Source of the DNA: Clostridiales bacterium Firm_04
Lineage (GTDB): Bacteria > Bacillota > Clostridia > Oscillospirales > Ruminococcaceae
Reading direction: 5' to 3'
DNA: 37,713 nucleotides
NCBI GenBank assembly: GCA_001603005.1
Contig: LVAJ01000035.1
Span: 1 to 37,713, forward strand
The notes under the pieces were generated by a model that was not told where the DNA came from, searched no databases, and saw nothing but the letters and a program-made list of their open reading frames with translations. Position 1 is the first letter of the stretch. Every line of letters starts with the position of its first letter. Both the position numbers and the translations under genes were made by a program. Shown piece by piece: positions 1 to 9,116 of this stretch.

Positions 1-31
1 GCCCGCCCGCCCGAAAATCCTGTGAACACTA

Positions 32-60
32 TTGAAAAATCGCGCTGTTTATGGTACAAT
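32..60 (+). promoter_or_regulatory. sigma-A promoter of the M16C peptidase gene
   Basis: A -35 box TTGAAA (32-37) and a -10 box TACAAT (55-60) are separated by exactly 17 nt. Transcription would start near 67, which leaves a leader of about 40 nt and rules out translation starts upstream of that point for the peptidase gene. Confidence 0.8.
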
Positions 61-105
61 AATACTATCGGGCAACCGAGAATCCCACGAAAAAGGAGAA
101 TGATT

Positions 106-2982
106 ATGCTGCAAAAAATCGGCGATGTCCTGCATGGCTTTACCGTAACGCGTGTGCGCGAATCCGAGGAGCTCGGTGGGCGCATCGTGGAAATGACCTA
201 TCAGCAGACCGGCACCGAGCTGGTCTGGATTGATAACGGCATGGAAAACAAGCTGTTTTCCGTCGCCTTCAAAACGCTGCCGGAGGACAGTACCGGCGTC
301 TTTCATATTCTCGAACATTCCGTGCTCTGCGGTTCCAAAAAATACCCCGTGCGCGAGCCGTTTGTCGAGCTGCTGAAAAGCTCCATGAACACCTTCCTCA
401 ACGCGATGACCTTTCCGGATAAGACCATGTATCCCGTTTCCAGCCGCAATACGCGTGATTTTCTCAATCTGACAGAGGTGTATCTCGATGCCGTTTTTGC
501 ACCGGCGATCCTGCAAAATCCCAATATCTTCTATCAGGAAGGCTGGCATATCGAGCAGGATGCGGACGGCAAACTCAGCTATAAAGGCGTCGTGTTCAAT
601 GAGATGAAGGGCGCGCTCAGCAGTCCCGATGAGCTCGCAAGCTATCAGCTGATGAGCATGCTGTTTCCGGACAATGCCTACGGCTTCAATTCCGGCGGCG
701 ATCCCGCGGTCATCCCGTCGCTGACCTATGAGCAGTTCAAGGAGACCTATCACCGGTTCTATCACCCCTCGAATGCGCGGATCTACCTTGACGGCGCGAT
801 TCCGGTTGAGGAGACATTCGCGCTGCTGGAAGAATATCTTTCGCAGTTCACAAAGAGCGATGCGCTGCCTGTTCTGACCGAGCAGACGCCGGTTTCCGGC
901 ACGAAAACGATCTGCTACGATCTTGCAAAAGATGAATCGCCGGAGAACAAGAGCAATCTCACGATCGGCAGGATCATCGGCAGCTGGAAAGACCGCACAA
1001 AGCTGCTCGCGGTCAGTGTCATGCTTGATGCGTTTGCAGTCTCGAACGAAACGCCGCTCAAACGCGCGATCCTTTCCGCGGGACTGGCACAGGAAATGGA
1101 TATTTTTGTCGAGGATTCGATCGCGCAGCCGTATTTGCAAATCCACCTGAAAAATGTTGCGGACGGCAGAGCAGATGAGATCCTGCCGCTGCTGCGGGAA
1201 ACGGTCACCGGACTGCTCGAACAGGGGCTTGACCGCACTGCGCTGGAAGCATCCGCAAACCGGATCGAGTTCCGGCTGCTGGAGCCCGCCGAGCCGCAGG
1301 CGCTCGAACGCTGCATCAGCTGCATGAACAGCTGGCTGCACGGCGGCGATCCGCTGCTGTATCTGGTCTATCACGAGCATTTTGTGAAGATTCGCGAAAT
1401 GATTGCGGCAGGCGAATTTGATGCGCTGATGCGGGAACTGTTCCTCGATGAGAGCGGGACTGCTGTGCTCTACTCGCAGCCGTCGCACACGCGCGGCGAA
1501 GAACTGCTGCAGGATGAAGCAGACCGTCTGGCGGCGATCCACGAAGGCTGGACGGATGCCGATTTTGATGCAAATACCCAGCTGAATGCGGCACTTCAGG
1601 CATGGCAGCAGACACCGGATACGCCGGAACAGCTTGCCACGCTGCCGCAGCTGCCGATCTCCGAGGTCAGCGATCAGCCGACATGGCCCGTCACAGCCGA
1701 GCGCTCGGAGCTGGGTGTTCCGGTGCTGTTCCATCCGGCGCCCTGCCGCGGCATCGTTCACATTGCGCTTTCCTTTGCGCTGACGGATTTCTCGCTGGAT
1801 GAGCTGAAACTGCTGACGCATGCAGGCAATTTGTTCGGCAAGCTGAAAACCGCAAACTATTCCGCGCTCGATCTGCAGCGGACGCTGAAAAGCACAGTCG
1901 GCAGGCTTGAAACGGGCGTTGAGGTCACCGCGAAAAAGAATCAGGACGATGTGTGCACGCCGGTCTTCTCGGTGCGGTGCAGTGTGCTGAAAGAGAAGCT
2001 GCCGGAGGCATTCCGGCTGATGCTGGAAGTCATGCAGACGACCGATTTCTCCGAAAAAGACAAGATCCGCGAGATCATCACGCAGATCAACGAGCAGTTC
2101 CGGCAGATGAGCGTCATGGCGGGACACGGGCTCGGCATGAACAGTGTGCTGTCGCGCTATTCGGCGCGCGGTGCGGTGCGCAGTGCCCTTTCCGGTTATC
2201 CGGCGATGAAGCGCACGCAGGCACTCGTGAAGCAGTTCGATGCGGAATATGACGCATTTGCTGCATTATTCGTTCGGATGCGCGATGCACTTTGCAGAAA
2301 GCGTCTGGTCTTTGCGAGTATCACGGCGGCAGAGGATGCCGATATCACGCCGCTGCTTCAGGCATTGCCGGAAGGGGACGCGGTTCCGGCTGCGGCTGCC
2401 TATGCCGAGGCGCTGCCGGAAAAAATGGGCTGCCGGATCCCCGCGCAGATCGGCTTTGCGGTGCAGGGCTACCGCATGAAGTCGTCCGGCATGCAGTACG
2501 ATGCGGGCTGGCGTGTTGCGGCGAAGCTGATCTCGCTGAGCTATCTCTGGAACGTTGTGCGCGTGCAGGGCGGCGCTTACGGCACCGGTATTTCGGCGCT
2601 GCCGGACAGCAGCATCTTCACGTACTCCTACCGCGATCCGTCGCCGGCAAAATCGCTTGCAGCAAACGGCGGCATTTCGGATTATATCCGGCAGTTCTGC
2701 GAGAGCGGCGAGCCGATCGACAAGTTCATCATTTCGACGGTTTCGGACGAGGATCCGCTGCGTTCGCCGAGAGATGAGGGCTTGCTGGCTGACGGGCTCT
2801 GGGTGAGCGGCAAGACCAGAGAGGAGCTTGCGGCAGAGCGCCGGCAGATGCTTTCCGTCACGCGGGAGTCGCTGCTGGAAAGCTGCAAGGTCTGGGACAC
2901 GTTCGCAGAAAAGGGCGCTGTCTGCGTGGTAGCTGCTGAAAATCAGCTTGCCGACTGCGACGGACTGGATGTGCTTGAATAA
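106..2982 (+). CDS. M16C-family zinc metallopeptidase (presequence protease/PreP-like)
   Basis: A 958-residue protein, the usual full length for M16C peptidases, which close two halves around a chamber and degrade short unstructured peptides. The inverted zinc motif HILEH is at residues 67-71 (zinc ligands H67 and H71, catalytic E70), and the distal ligand E166 sits in NEMKG. The C-terminal half keeps the family Arg/Tyr pair (R819 and Y825 in RVQGGAY) that helps bind substrate. No signal peptide or membrane segment is seen, so it is probably cytoplasmic. The ATG at 106 was chosen because GGAG (95-98) lies 7 nt upstream. The ATG at 100 is too close to that site, and earlier in-frame starts fall inside the promoter. 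It is monocistronic, between its own promoter and a strong terminator. The family call is firm; the physiological substrate is unknown. Confidence 0.93.
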   Translation: MLQKIGDVLHGFTVTRVRESEELGGRIVEMTYQQTGTELVWIDNGMENKLFSVAFKTLPEDSTGVFHILEHSVLCGSKKYPVREPFVELLKSSMNTFLNAMTFPDKTMYPVSSRNTRDFLNLTEVYLDAVFAPAILQNPNIFYQEGWHIEQDADGKLSYKGVVFNEMKGALSSPDELASYQLMSMLFPDNAYGFNSGGDPAVIPSLTYEQFKETYHRFYHPSNARIYLDGAIPVEETFALLEEYLSQFTKSDALPVLTEQTPVSGTKTICYDLAKDESPENKSNLTIGRIIGSWKDRTKLLAVSVMLDAFAVSNETPLKRAILSAGLAQEMDIFVEDSIAQPYLQIHLKNVADGRADEILPLLRETVTGLLEQGLDRTALEASANRIEFRLLEPAEPQALERCISCMNSWLHGGDPLLYLVYHEHFVKIREMIAAGEFDALMRELFLDESGTAVLYSQPSHTRGEELLQDEADRLAAIHEGWTDADFDANTQLNAALQAWQQTPDTPEQLATLPQLPISEVSDQPTWPVTAERSELGVPVLFHPAPCRGIVHIALSFALTDFSLDELKLLTHAGNLFGKLKTANYSALDLQRTLKSTVGRLETGVEVTAKKNQDDVCTPVFSVRCSVLKEKLPEAFRLMLEVMQTTDFSEKDKIREIITQINEQFRQMSVMAGHGLGMNSVLSRYSARGAVRSALSGYPAMKRTQALVKQFDAEYDAFAALFVRMRDALCRKRLVFASITAAEDADITPLLQALPEGDAVPAAAAYAEALPEKMGCRIPAQIGFAVQGYRMKSSGMQYDAGWRVAAKLISLSYLWNVVRVQGGAYGTGISALPDSSIFTYSYRDPSPAKSLAANGGISDYIRQFCESGEPIDKFIISTVSDEDPLRSPRDEGLLADGLWVSGKTREELAAERRQMLSVTRESLLESCKVWDTFAEKGAVCVVAAENQLADCDGLDVLE

Positions 2983-3001
2983 GCGATTGATATGATAAAA
3001 C

Positions 3002-3038
3002 AAACCGGAAGCGATTGGAATGTTCGCTTCCGGTTTTT
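3002..3038 (+). terminator. Rho-independent terminator after the M16C peptidase
   Basis: A perfect 13-bp stem (3002-3014 with 3024-3036) closes a 9-nt loop and runs into five T residues at 3034-3038. It lies 19 nt past the stop codon. Confidence 0.92.
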
Positions 3039-3128
3039 GTGTTATGCTGCTGTGCGTGATTGGTGACGCTCCTTTTGCTTTTCACTTTTTGTATGCGTAT
3101 CCGTTTGCATGTCAATTTTGAATGTTGC

Positions 3129-3206
3129 GATGCATGTCTGATTTGTGCATGCCGCGTTTGCATGTTTGATGCATGCCAGATTTGTGGATGTCCGGTTGCA
3201 TGTCAG
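3129..3206. repeat. Two-copy 39-bp degenerate tandem repeat rich in TGCATG
   Basis: Copy one (3129-3167) and copy two (3168-3206) share the pattern GATGCATG, GATTTGTG, ATG, TTGCATGT in the same order. Partial copies flank them: TGCATG occurs at 3106, 3131, 3146, 3159, 3170 and 3198. Frames through it look non-coding. It lies in the 660-bp gene-free stretch between the M16C terminator and the M48 gene. No function is evident. Confidence 0.6.
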
Positions 3207-3214
3207 GATGTATG

Positions 3215-3702
3215 TCCGCGGTATCCGCTTCGCGGATGCGATTTAGAATGGAGAAATCTGCCCCTTTTAGAAAGGGGGGCTTTCTCCAAGCCTCTTTCAG
3301 CCCGAAATAGAACGCTGGGGTGTTCCGCTCACTGCGGAGAGCATGTTTTGCGAAGCAAAACTGCTCAGTTTGCTTGCAAACGTGAGCGACCAGAGGCTCT
3401 TGCACGCTTCGCTATGAGTTTGCAAGCAAACTCACTCTGGACTCCGCGAACTTTTGGAAAAGTTCGATCAAAACTTTCATACTGATGCGCGCCGGTTACG
3501 CTCGCGGGAACTGGGGCGTGTGTTCCTGTTCCGCATGCGGAGCGCAAATGCTGGGAGCAGTAACCTTTGAGAAGCCGCGTCTAGCGGCGTGTACCGCGAA
3601 AAATGGGAGAGCCACGCTGCCGGCTCCCGGAGGGATATGCCAGCGCGGGCTCCGCGCCCGGAGGGAAATGCCCGCGGGGGCTCCCCGCTGCGCAGCGATA
3701 CC
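3215..3702. repeat. Chain of short palindromes in a gene-free region
   Basis: Nearly 500 bp with no credible gene, made of successive hairpin-forming palindromes: around 3217-3240, CCCCTTTT/AAAGGGG near 3261-3279, GTTTTGCGAAGCAAAAC near 3345-3361, TTTGC/GCAAA near 3368-3378, ACTTTTGGAAAAGT near 3450, and others to 3700. CTCTGGACTCCGC at 3435-3447 recurs exactly at 22182-22194 in another palindromic element of this window. That points to a mosaic of dispersed intergenic repeats rather than decayed genes. Confidence 0.6.
3598..3628 (-). terminator. Possible terminator for the M48 protease gene
   Basis: Read on the minus strand, GGGAGCC and GGCTCTCCC form an imperfect stem followed by ATTTTT, about 75 nt past the stop codon. 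It lies inside the palindrome-rich region, so the assignment is tentative. Confidence 0.4.
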
Positions 3703-5202
3703 TTAATACAACTCCCCGCTGCCGTTCCAGTTCGCCAGCGCACGGATGCGCTTCGGCATGATCGGGTGCGTCGAGACCAGATTCACCAGCCACAGGAAGA
3801 ATCCGCCCTCGCGCGCCGCATTGTCCAGATAATCCTGCACATCGACCATCTGATAAACATGCCGGTCCATGATCAGCATGAACATCGAAGCAACACCGTC
3901 ATAATTCGTCAGGCGCTGCGCAAGCCGGTCGCAGCTGTATTCTCTTGTGCGCGAGGCGATCGCGCCGAACAGCGGGAACGACTGCGAAAACCAGATCCAG
4001 AGATGATAATGCAGCGTCGCATGCCCGTAGTAAATGTGCGCGACCTCGTGCGCGATAATGAACGCAAGTGCGTTGATATCCTTGTGCTCGCGGTAACCGA
4101 CCTCGAAAACCTCGGCGTTGATCTGGATATACTGCCGCCGGAACAAAAACGCCGAAAACGCGTTGAGAACGCCGCTTTCCGAGACAATGTACGCATCCGG
4201 CGCCCGGATGCCGAGCCGGTCGGAGAACGAATGGATCAGCGCATAGACTTCCGGAAAATTGCGCTCCGTGACCTTCACGCTTCTGGAACGCACCTGCGCA
4301 TTGAGCGAGTAGAGACCGAGATAACCGAAAATGAGCAATGCAAGACCGTAGCCGAGCATTTTGAAGCCGAGCGGTATTTCCTCCGCAAATTTCTCATAAT
4401 CCGGCGCCTCTGCCTTGTCTGTATCTTCTTCTGTATCGGCACTTTCGTCATCATCCTGATTGCCTGCCACAAGATCCGTCAGGACGGCAGACTGAAACTC
4501 GGAAACCTGCTTCCGGTAATCGTCATAGGATGCAAAAACAAGCAGGATCGTAAAAAGAATCAGAAACACATTCAGGAAAATCAGCCTGCGGTACCACGGC
4601 TTTTCGAGCCTGTGCCTGCAAGTTTCCGCTTCATGCGGAGAGATCTGCGGGAGCGAGAGCATCCGGATCGTGTCCGGCGCAAAATGCTCCATTTTTCGCT
4701 GCAAATCATCCGGATACTGCCGCGGAATGCGCGGGATCTGGGGAATCTGCGGGATCTGCGCGGGCTGCTGCATGGGCTGCACCGGCGGGATCTGCGGGAT
4801 TTGCGCGGGCTGCTGCATGGGCTGCACCGGCGGGATCTGCGGGATTTGCGCGGGTTGCTGCATGGGCTGCACCGGCGGGATCTGCGGGATTTGTGCGGGC
4901 TGCTGCATGGGCTGCACCGGCGGGATCTGCGGGATTTGCGCGGGCTGCTGCATGGGCTGCACCGGCGGGATCTGCGGGATTTGCGCGGGCTGCTGCATGG
5001 GCTGCACCGGCGGGATCTGCGGGATCTGCGCGGGCTGCTGCATGGGCTGTACCGGCGGGATCTGCGGAGTTTGCGCAGGCTGCTGCATGGGCTGCACCGG
5101 CGGGATCTGTGAAACCGGCTGCACGGGCTCCGGAGCAGGGGACTGCTGCGGCTGCGGTGCATCCGTCGGAAATTCCGGCATGCGGAACATATCGTCTGAC
5201 AT
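3703..5202 (-). CDS. M48-family membrane metalloprotease with an N-terminal Pro/Gln repeat tail
   Basis: A 499-residue protein. Residues 1-32 are Pro-rich, and residues 33-152 are eight copies of a 15-residue unit IPPVQPMQQPAQIPQ. Two membrane segments follow (about 206-224 and 277-300), separated by a very acidic stretch near 248-268. The M48 catalytic part then carries HEVAH at 385-389 (zinc H385 and H389, catalytic E386), with E421 in REYSCD as the likely third ligand. This is the HtpX/Ste24-like group of membrane-anchored proteases linked to membrane-protein quality control. The repeat tail is not part of the usual family architecture and may be a flexible interaction arm on the same side as the catalytic domain. 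The gene has its own promoter and an AAAGGA ribosome site before the ATG. The catalytic assignment is firm; substrate and tail role are unknown. Confidence 0.88.
   Translation of the reverse strand: MSDDMFRMPEFPTDAPQPQQSPAPEPVQPVSQIPPVQPMQQPAQTPQIPPVQPMQQPAQIPQIPPVQPMQQPAQIPQIPPVQPMQQPAQIPQIPPVQPMQQPAQIPQIPPVQPMQQPAQIPQIPPVQPMQQPAQIPQIPPVQPMQQPAQIPQIPQIPRIPRQYPDDLQRKMEHFAPDTIRMLSLPQISPHEAETCRHRLEKPWYRRLIFLNVFLILFTILLVFASYDDYRKQVSEFQSAVLTDLVAGNQDDDESADTEEDTDKAEAPDYEKFAEEIPLGFKMLGYGLALLIFGYLGLYSLNAQVRSRSVKVTERNFPEVYALIHSFSDRLGIRAPDAYIVSESGVLNAFSAFLFRRQYIQINAEVFEVGYREHKDINALAFIIAHEVAHIYYGHATLHYHLWIWFSQSFPLFGAIASRTREYSCDRLAQRLTNYDGVASMFMLIMDRHVYQMVDVQDYLDNAAREGGFFLWLVNLVSTHPIMPKRIRALANWNGSGELY
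4747..5106. repeat. 45-bp tandem repeat array, eight copies, inside the M48 gene
   Basis: Eight in-frame 45-bp units encode the 15-residue Pro/Gln repeat. Most units are nearly identical at the DNA level, differing by single bases such as TGCG/TGTG. Conservation of DNA as well as protein suggests recent expansion or ongoing homogenisation, so copy number may vary between strains. Confidence 0.92.
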
Positions 5203-5229
5203 GATCGTATCCTTTCTGTTTTTTTCTTT

Positions 5230-5258
5230 ATCATATCACAGGACGGGTGCTTCGTCAA
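5230..5258 (-). promoter_or_regulatory. sigma-A promoter of the M48 protease gene
   Basis: On the minus strand, -35 TTGACG (5253-5258) and -10 TATGAT (5230-5235) are spaced by 17 nt, about 28 nt upstream of the ATG. Confidence 0.8.
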
Positions 5259-5328
5259 GCAAAACCGTCATTTTTTGTCGATTCTGCGAAGAACTGCACG
5301 CTTTCCGTCCCGATTCCTGACATGAGAG

Positions 5329-5365
5329 ATAAAAAACCGGTCAGAGCGCTTTGCCCTGACCGGTT
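5329..5365 (-). terminator. Terminator of the hydrogenase operon
   Basis: AACCGGTCAG (5335-5344) pairs with CTGACCGGTT (5356-5365). On the minus strand the stem runs into TTTTTT, 20 nt past the hydA stop codon. Confidence 0.9.
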
Positions 5366-5385
5366 CGACTGTATCACAGAAAGAA

Positions 5386-7161
5386 TCAGAAGTGAACCTT
5401 TCTTGCAACATAGCTGGTATGCAGGATCTCGTGTGCCTTGTGGCTGCCCGGCTTGTCGAGGAACTCTTTGTAGAGCGTCTGGATTGCGGGGTTGTCCTGA
5501 GACTTGCGGAGCTCCATTCTCTCGTCCACGCTGTAGAGTGCCTTTGCACGCTCAGCACGCAGATCGATGAAGTTGCGGACAGATGCCGGCTGGATCGGCT
5601 GACCGCCGCCGTTGACGCAGCCGCCCGGGCAAGCCATGATCTCGATGAACTGATAATCAGCCTCGCCTGCGCGAACCTTCTCCATCAGCTTGCGTGCATT
5701 GGACAGACCGCTTGCAACTGCGACCTTCACGGTCAGACCGCCTGCGGTGTAGGATGCTTCCTTGATGCCCTCGATACCGCGGACTTCCTTGAAGTCAACC
5801 TTGTCTCCTGCAAGCTTTTCGCCGCTGATCGCCTCAACAGCAAAGCGGAGTGCAGCTTCCATAACGCCGCCGGTTGCACCGAAGATCAGACCGCCGCCGG
5901 TGTAGATGCCGAGCGGATCGTCGAACTTCTCATCCGGCAGAGCATTGAAGTCGATGCCTGCGCGCTCGATCATTCTGCCGAGCTCACGGGTGGTCAGTGC
6001 GATATCGACATCCGGATAGCCGGATGCAGACTGATCCGGTCTGCCGATCTCAAATTTCTTTGCGGTACACGGCATAACGGAAACGGAAACGATATCCTTC
6101 GGATCCCAGCCCATTTTCTCTGCATAGTAGGTCTTGATGACCGCGCCCTGCATCTGCTGCGGGGACTTGCAGGTGGAAAGATTCGGGATCAGATCCGGGA
6201 AGTAATGCTCGCAGAACTTGATCCAGCCCGGAGAGCAGGAAGTGATCATCGGCAGCACACCGTTGTTGGTGACTCGCTCGATCAGCTCGGTGCCTTCCTC
6301 CATAATGGTGAGGTCAGCTGCATAGTTGGTATCGGTGACGACATCGAAGCCGAGTCTGCGCAGTGCTGCGACCATTTTGCCCTCGACGTTCGTGCCGATC
6401 GGCAGACCGAAGCATTCGCCGAGGCCTGCACGGACGGACGGAGCCGTCTGGACAACGACATGCTTGGTCGGATCTGCGATTGCCTTGAACACATCATCGG
6501 TGAAGTCCTTCTCGGTAAGAGCGCCGGTCGGGCAGACGGTGATGCACTGTCCGCAGGAGACGCAGGCAGTCTCTGCGAGCGGCTTGTTATACTGCGAACC
6601 GATGTTGGTGATGAAACCGCGCTCGTTTGCGCCGATGACGCCGATGCCCTGTGTGACAGAACATGCAGCCACGCAGCGGCGGCAGAGGATGCACTTGTTG
6701 TTGTCGCGGATCATGTGTGCAGCGGAATCGTCGATCGGATATTCCGTGCGCTCACCCTTATAGACATCTGCATCGGTGATGCCGAGGTCATGTGCAAGTC
6801 TCTGGAGCTCACAGTTCTTGCTGCGGACGCAGGAGAGACATTTCATATCATGGTTCGAGAGCAGCAGCTCCATGGTCTTTCTGCGGGAATCCAGCACCTT
6901 CGGGGAGTTGGTCTGCACCTCCATGCCTTCGGTGACCGGATAGACGCAGGCTGCGACCATTCTTGCCGGTCCGAGATTCGGGCCGCGCATTTCGGCAGCC
7001 TCGACCATGCACATACGGCATGCGCCGATCTCATTGATATCCTTCAGATAGCAGAGCGTCGGGATCGTGACGCTTGCCGCTCTGGCAGCTTCGAGCACGG
7101 TGGAACCCTTCGGGACCTGTACTGCAAAGCCGTTGATTTTTACATTGATCGTATCACTCAT
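5386..7161 (-). CDS. hydA: [FeFe]-hydrogenase catalytic subunit (HydA/HndD type)
   Basis: A 591-residue cytoplasmic subunit that makes or consumes H2 at the H-cluster. In order: an N-terminal plant-type [2Fe-2S] domain (C37, C48, C51, C72), a His-Cys3 [4Fe-4S] motif (H104, C108, C111, C117), two ferredoxin [4Fe-4S] sites (C157/160/163/167 and C200/203/206/210), then the H domain. All three H-cluster signatures are intact: TSCSPGW (C309), MPCTAKK (C365) and MACPGGCVNGGGQ (C511, C515). There is no C-terminal extension. Length and layout match the group A3 enzymes that, with HydB and HydC, bifurcate electrons between NADH and reduced ferredoxin. The GGGAGG ribosome site overlaps the hydB stop region, with 15 nt between the genes. 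This is the last gene of hydC-hydB-hydA. Confidence 0.96.
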   Translation of the reverse strand: MSDTINVKINGFAVQVPKGSTVLEAARAASVTIPTLCYLKDINEIGACRMCMVEAAEMRGPNLGPARMVAACVYPVTEGMEVQTNSPKVLDSRRKTMELLLSNHDMKCLSCVRSKNCELQRLAHDLGITDADVYKGERTEYPIDDSAAHMIRDNNKCILCRRCVAACSVTQGIGVIGANERGFITNIGSQYNKPLAETACVSCGQCITVCPTGALTEKDFTDDVFKAIADPTKHVVVQTAPSVRAGLGECFGLPIGTNVEGKMVAALRRLGFDVVTDTNYAADLTIMEEGTELIERVTNNGVLPMITSCSPGWIKFCEHYFPDLIPNLSTCKSPQQMQGAVIKTYYAEKMGWDPKDIVSVSVMPCTAKKFEIGRPDQSASGYPDVDIALTTRELGRMIERAGIDFNALPDEKFDDPLGIYTGGGLIFGATGGVMEAALRFAVEAISGEKLAGDKVDFKEVRGIEGIKEASYTAGGLTVKVAVASGLSNARKLMEKVRAGEADYQFIEIMACPGGCVNGGGQPIQPASVRNFIDLRAERAKALYSVDERMELRKSQDNPAIQTLYKEFLDKPGSHKAHEILHTSYVARKVHF

Positions 7162-7176
7162 GTCCTGAAGCCTCCC

Positions 7177-9084
7177 TTACTGCTTGCTGATTGCCTTCGG
7201 TCTGCACTGTGCCATGCATGCGCCGCACTTCACGCACTTCGTCTGATCAATTTCAAAGGAAGCGAGCTTGTGTTTCGGTGCGATGTAATCGGTTCTCTCG
7301 ATCGCAGATGCAGGGCACTGCTTTGCGCACATGCCGCAGCCGACGCACTTATCCTTGTCGATGACATACTGAAGCAGCGACTTGCAGACGCCTGCCGGAC
7401 ACTTCTTGTCAACGATATGCGCGACATACTCATCGCGGAAGAATCTGAGGGTGGAGAGCACCGGATTCGGCGCAGTCTGTCCCAGACCGCAGAGGGAGTT
7501 TGCCTTGATATACTGGCAGAGCTCTTCGAGCTTATCGAGGTCGGAAAGCTCGCCGTTGCCCTGTGTGATCTTGTCGAGGATCTCATAGAGACGCTTGGTA
7601 CCGATACGGCACGGTGTACACTTACCGCAGGATTCATCCATTGTGAACTGCAGGAAGAACTTTGCGATATCGACCATGCAGTTGTCCTCGTCCAGAACGA
7701 TCAGACCGCCGGAACCGATCATGCAGCCGATCTTGGAGAGGCTGTCGTAATCGACGCTGACGTCATAGTGCTCTGCCGGGATGCATCCGCCGGAAGGACC
7801 GCCTGCCTGAGCAGCCTTGAACTTCTTGCCGTTCGGGATGCCGCCGCCGATCTCCTCGATGATCTCGCGCAGGGTGGTACCCATCGGGATTTCGACCAGA
7901 CCGGTGTTCTTGATCTTGCCGCCGAGTGCGAAGACCTTGGTGCCCTTTGCAGTCTCGGTACCCATGGAAGCATACCACTTTGCACCCTTGAGGATGATCT
8001 GCGGGACGTTTGCATAGGTTTCGACGTTGTTGAGGATGGTCGGCTTCTGATACAGACCTTTTTCTGCCGGGAACGGCGGACGCGGACGCGGCTCACCGCG
8101 GTTGCCCTCGATCGAGGTCATCAGAGCGGTCTCCTCGCCGCAGACGAATGCGCCTGCACCCAGTCTGAGGTCGATATCGAAGCTGAAGCCGGTGCCGAAG
8201 ATATCGGTGCCGAGCATGCCTGTTTCTCTTGCCTGCTTGATCGCGATGCGGAGTCTTTCGACGGCGATCGGATACTCTGCACGGACATAAATATAGCCCT
8301 GAGATGCACCGATCGCGAAGCCGGCAATGGTCATTGCCTCAAGCACGACATGCGGATCGCCTTCCAGAACGGAACGGTCCATGAATGCACCGGGGTCGCC
8401 CTCGTCGGCGTTGCAGCAGACATACTTGATATCTGCATCCGGCACGATGTTGCGTGCGAGCTTCCACTTCATACCGGTCGGGAAGCCGCCGCCGCCTCTG
8501 CCGCGCAGACCGGAATCGAGGATCTCCTGGATGACCTCATCCGGCGTCATGGAGGTGAGCACCTTATGCAGTGCTTCGTAGCCGCTTCTGCCGATATACT
8601 CGTTGATATCTTCAGGGTTGATCACACCGCAGTTGCGCAGTGCAACACGGTTCTGCTTTGCATAGAAAGTGGTCTCATTCAGAGACTTGATCTCATCAGA
8701 ATCCTTGCTGACGGTCTCGTCATAGAGGAACTCCTTGACCGGCTTGCCGCCGATGAGGTGCTCCTCAACGATTCTGTCGATCATTTCCATTTTGACATGG
8801 GTATAGAAAGAGCCTTCCGGATACACGATCATGATCGGGCCGCGTTCGCAAAGACCGAAGCAGCCTGTCCGGACGACGAAGATCTCGTTGTCGATGCCTT
8901 TTGCCTTCAGCTGATTTTCCAGCTCGTCTGCGATCTTCATGGATCCGGACGAGGTACATCCGGTACCGCCGCACATCAGGATATGCTTCTTGTACTTGGC
9001 GCCGTCAGCCTGCTGACCGAGACGGAGTGCCATTTCCTTGCGCATTTCCTCCTTGATTGCAGTGAGCTCCTGCAAAGTCTTCAT
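7177..9084 (-). CDS. hydB: Hydrogenase NADH/FMN subunit (HydB/HndC, NuoF-like)
   Basis: A 635-residue flavo-iron-sulfur subunit that binds NAD(H) and FMN and is the proposed bifurcation site. An N-terminal thioredoxin-like [2Fe-2S] domain has C38, C43, C75 and C79. The NuoF core has GLRGRGGGGFPTG at 192-204 and the [4Fe-4S] motif ESCGKCTPC (C486, C489, C492, plus C532). Two C-terminal ferredoxin clusters follow (C580/583/586/590 and C617/620/623/627). The ATG at 9084 was chosen because an AGGAGG site sits just upstream. An in-frame ATG 12 codons earlier lies at the end of hydC and lacks such a site. Because the N-terminal [2Fe-2S] domain is fused here, the separate HndB subunit of some four-gene operons is not needed. 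Confidence 0.95.
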   Translation of the reverse strand: MKTLQELTAIKEEMRKEMALRLGQQADGAKYKKHILMCGGTGCTSSGSMKIADELENQLKAKGIDNEIFVVRTGCFGLCERGPIMIVYPEGSFYTHVKMEMIDRIVEEHLIGGKPVKEFLYDETVSKDSDEIKSLNETTFYAKQNRVALRNCGVINPEDINEYIGRSGYEALHKVLTSMTPDEVIQEILDSGLRGRGGGGFPTGMKWKLARNIVPDADIKYVCCNADEGDPGAFMDRSVLEGDPHVVLEAMTIAGFAIGASQGYIYVRAEYPIAVERLRIAIKQARETGMLGTDIFGTGFSFDIDLRLGAGAFVCGEETALMTSIEGNRGEPRPRPPFPAEKGLYQKPTILNNVETYANVPQIILKGAKWYASMGTETAKGTKVFALGGKIKNTGLVEIPMGTTLREIIEEIGGGIPNGKKFKAAQAGGPSGGCIPAEHYDVSVDYDSLSKIGCMIGSGGLIVLDEDNCMVDIAKFFLQFTMDESCGKCTPCRIGTKRLYEILDKITQGNGELSDLDKLEELCQYIKANSLCGLGQTAPNPVLSTLRFFRDEYVAHIVDKKCPAGVCKSLLQYVIDKDKCVGCGMCAKQCPASAIERTDYIAPKHKLASFEIDQTKCVKCGACMAQCRPKAISKQ

Positions 9085-9116
9085 AGTAAACCTCCTAAAA
9101 AGTTGCTGTTCCGATG

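Noticed and set aside
22..105. An N-terminal extension of the M16C peptidase to an ATG at 22
   Set aside because: These codons overlap the -35 and -10 boxes, and the ribosome site serves the ATG at 106.
4747..5106. Possible CRISPR array
   Set aside because: The 45-bp units are directly adjacent with no spacers, and they form an in-frame protein repeat.
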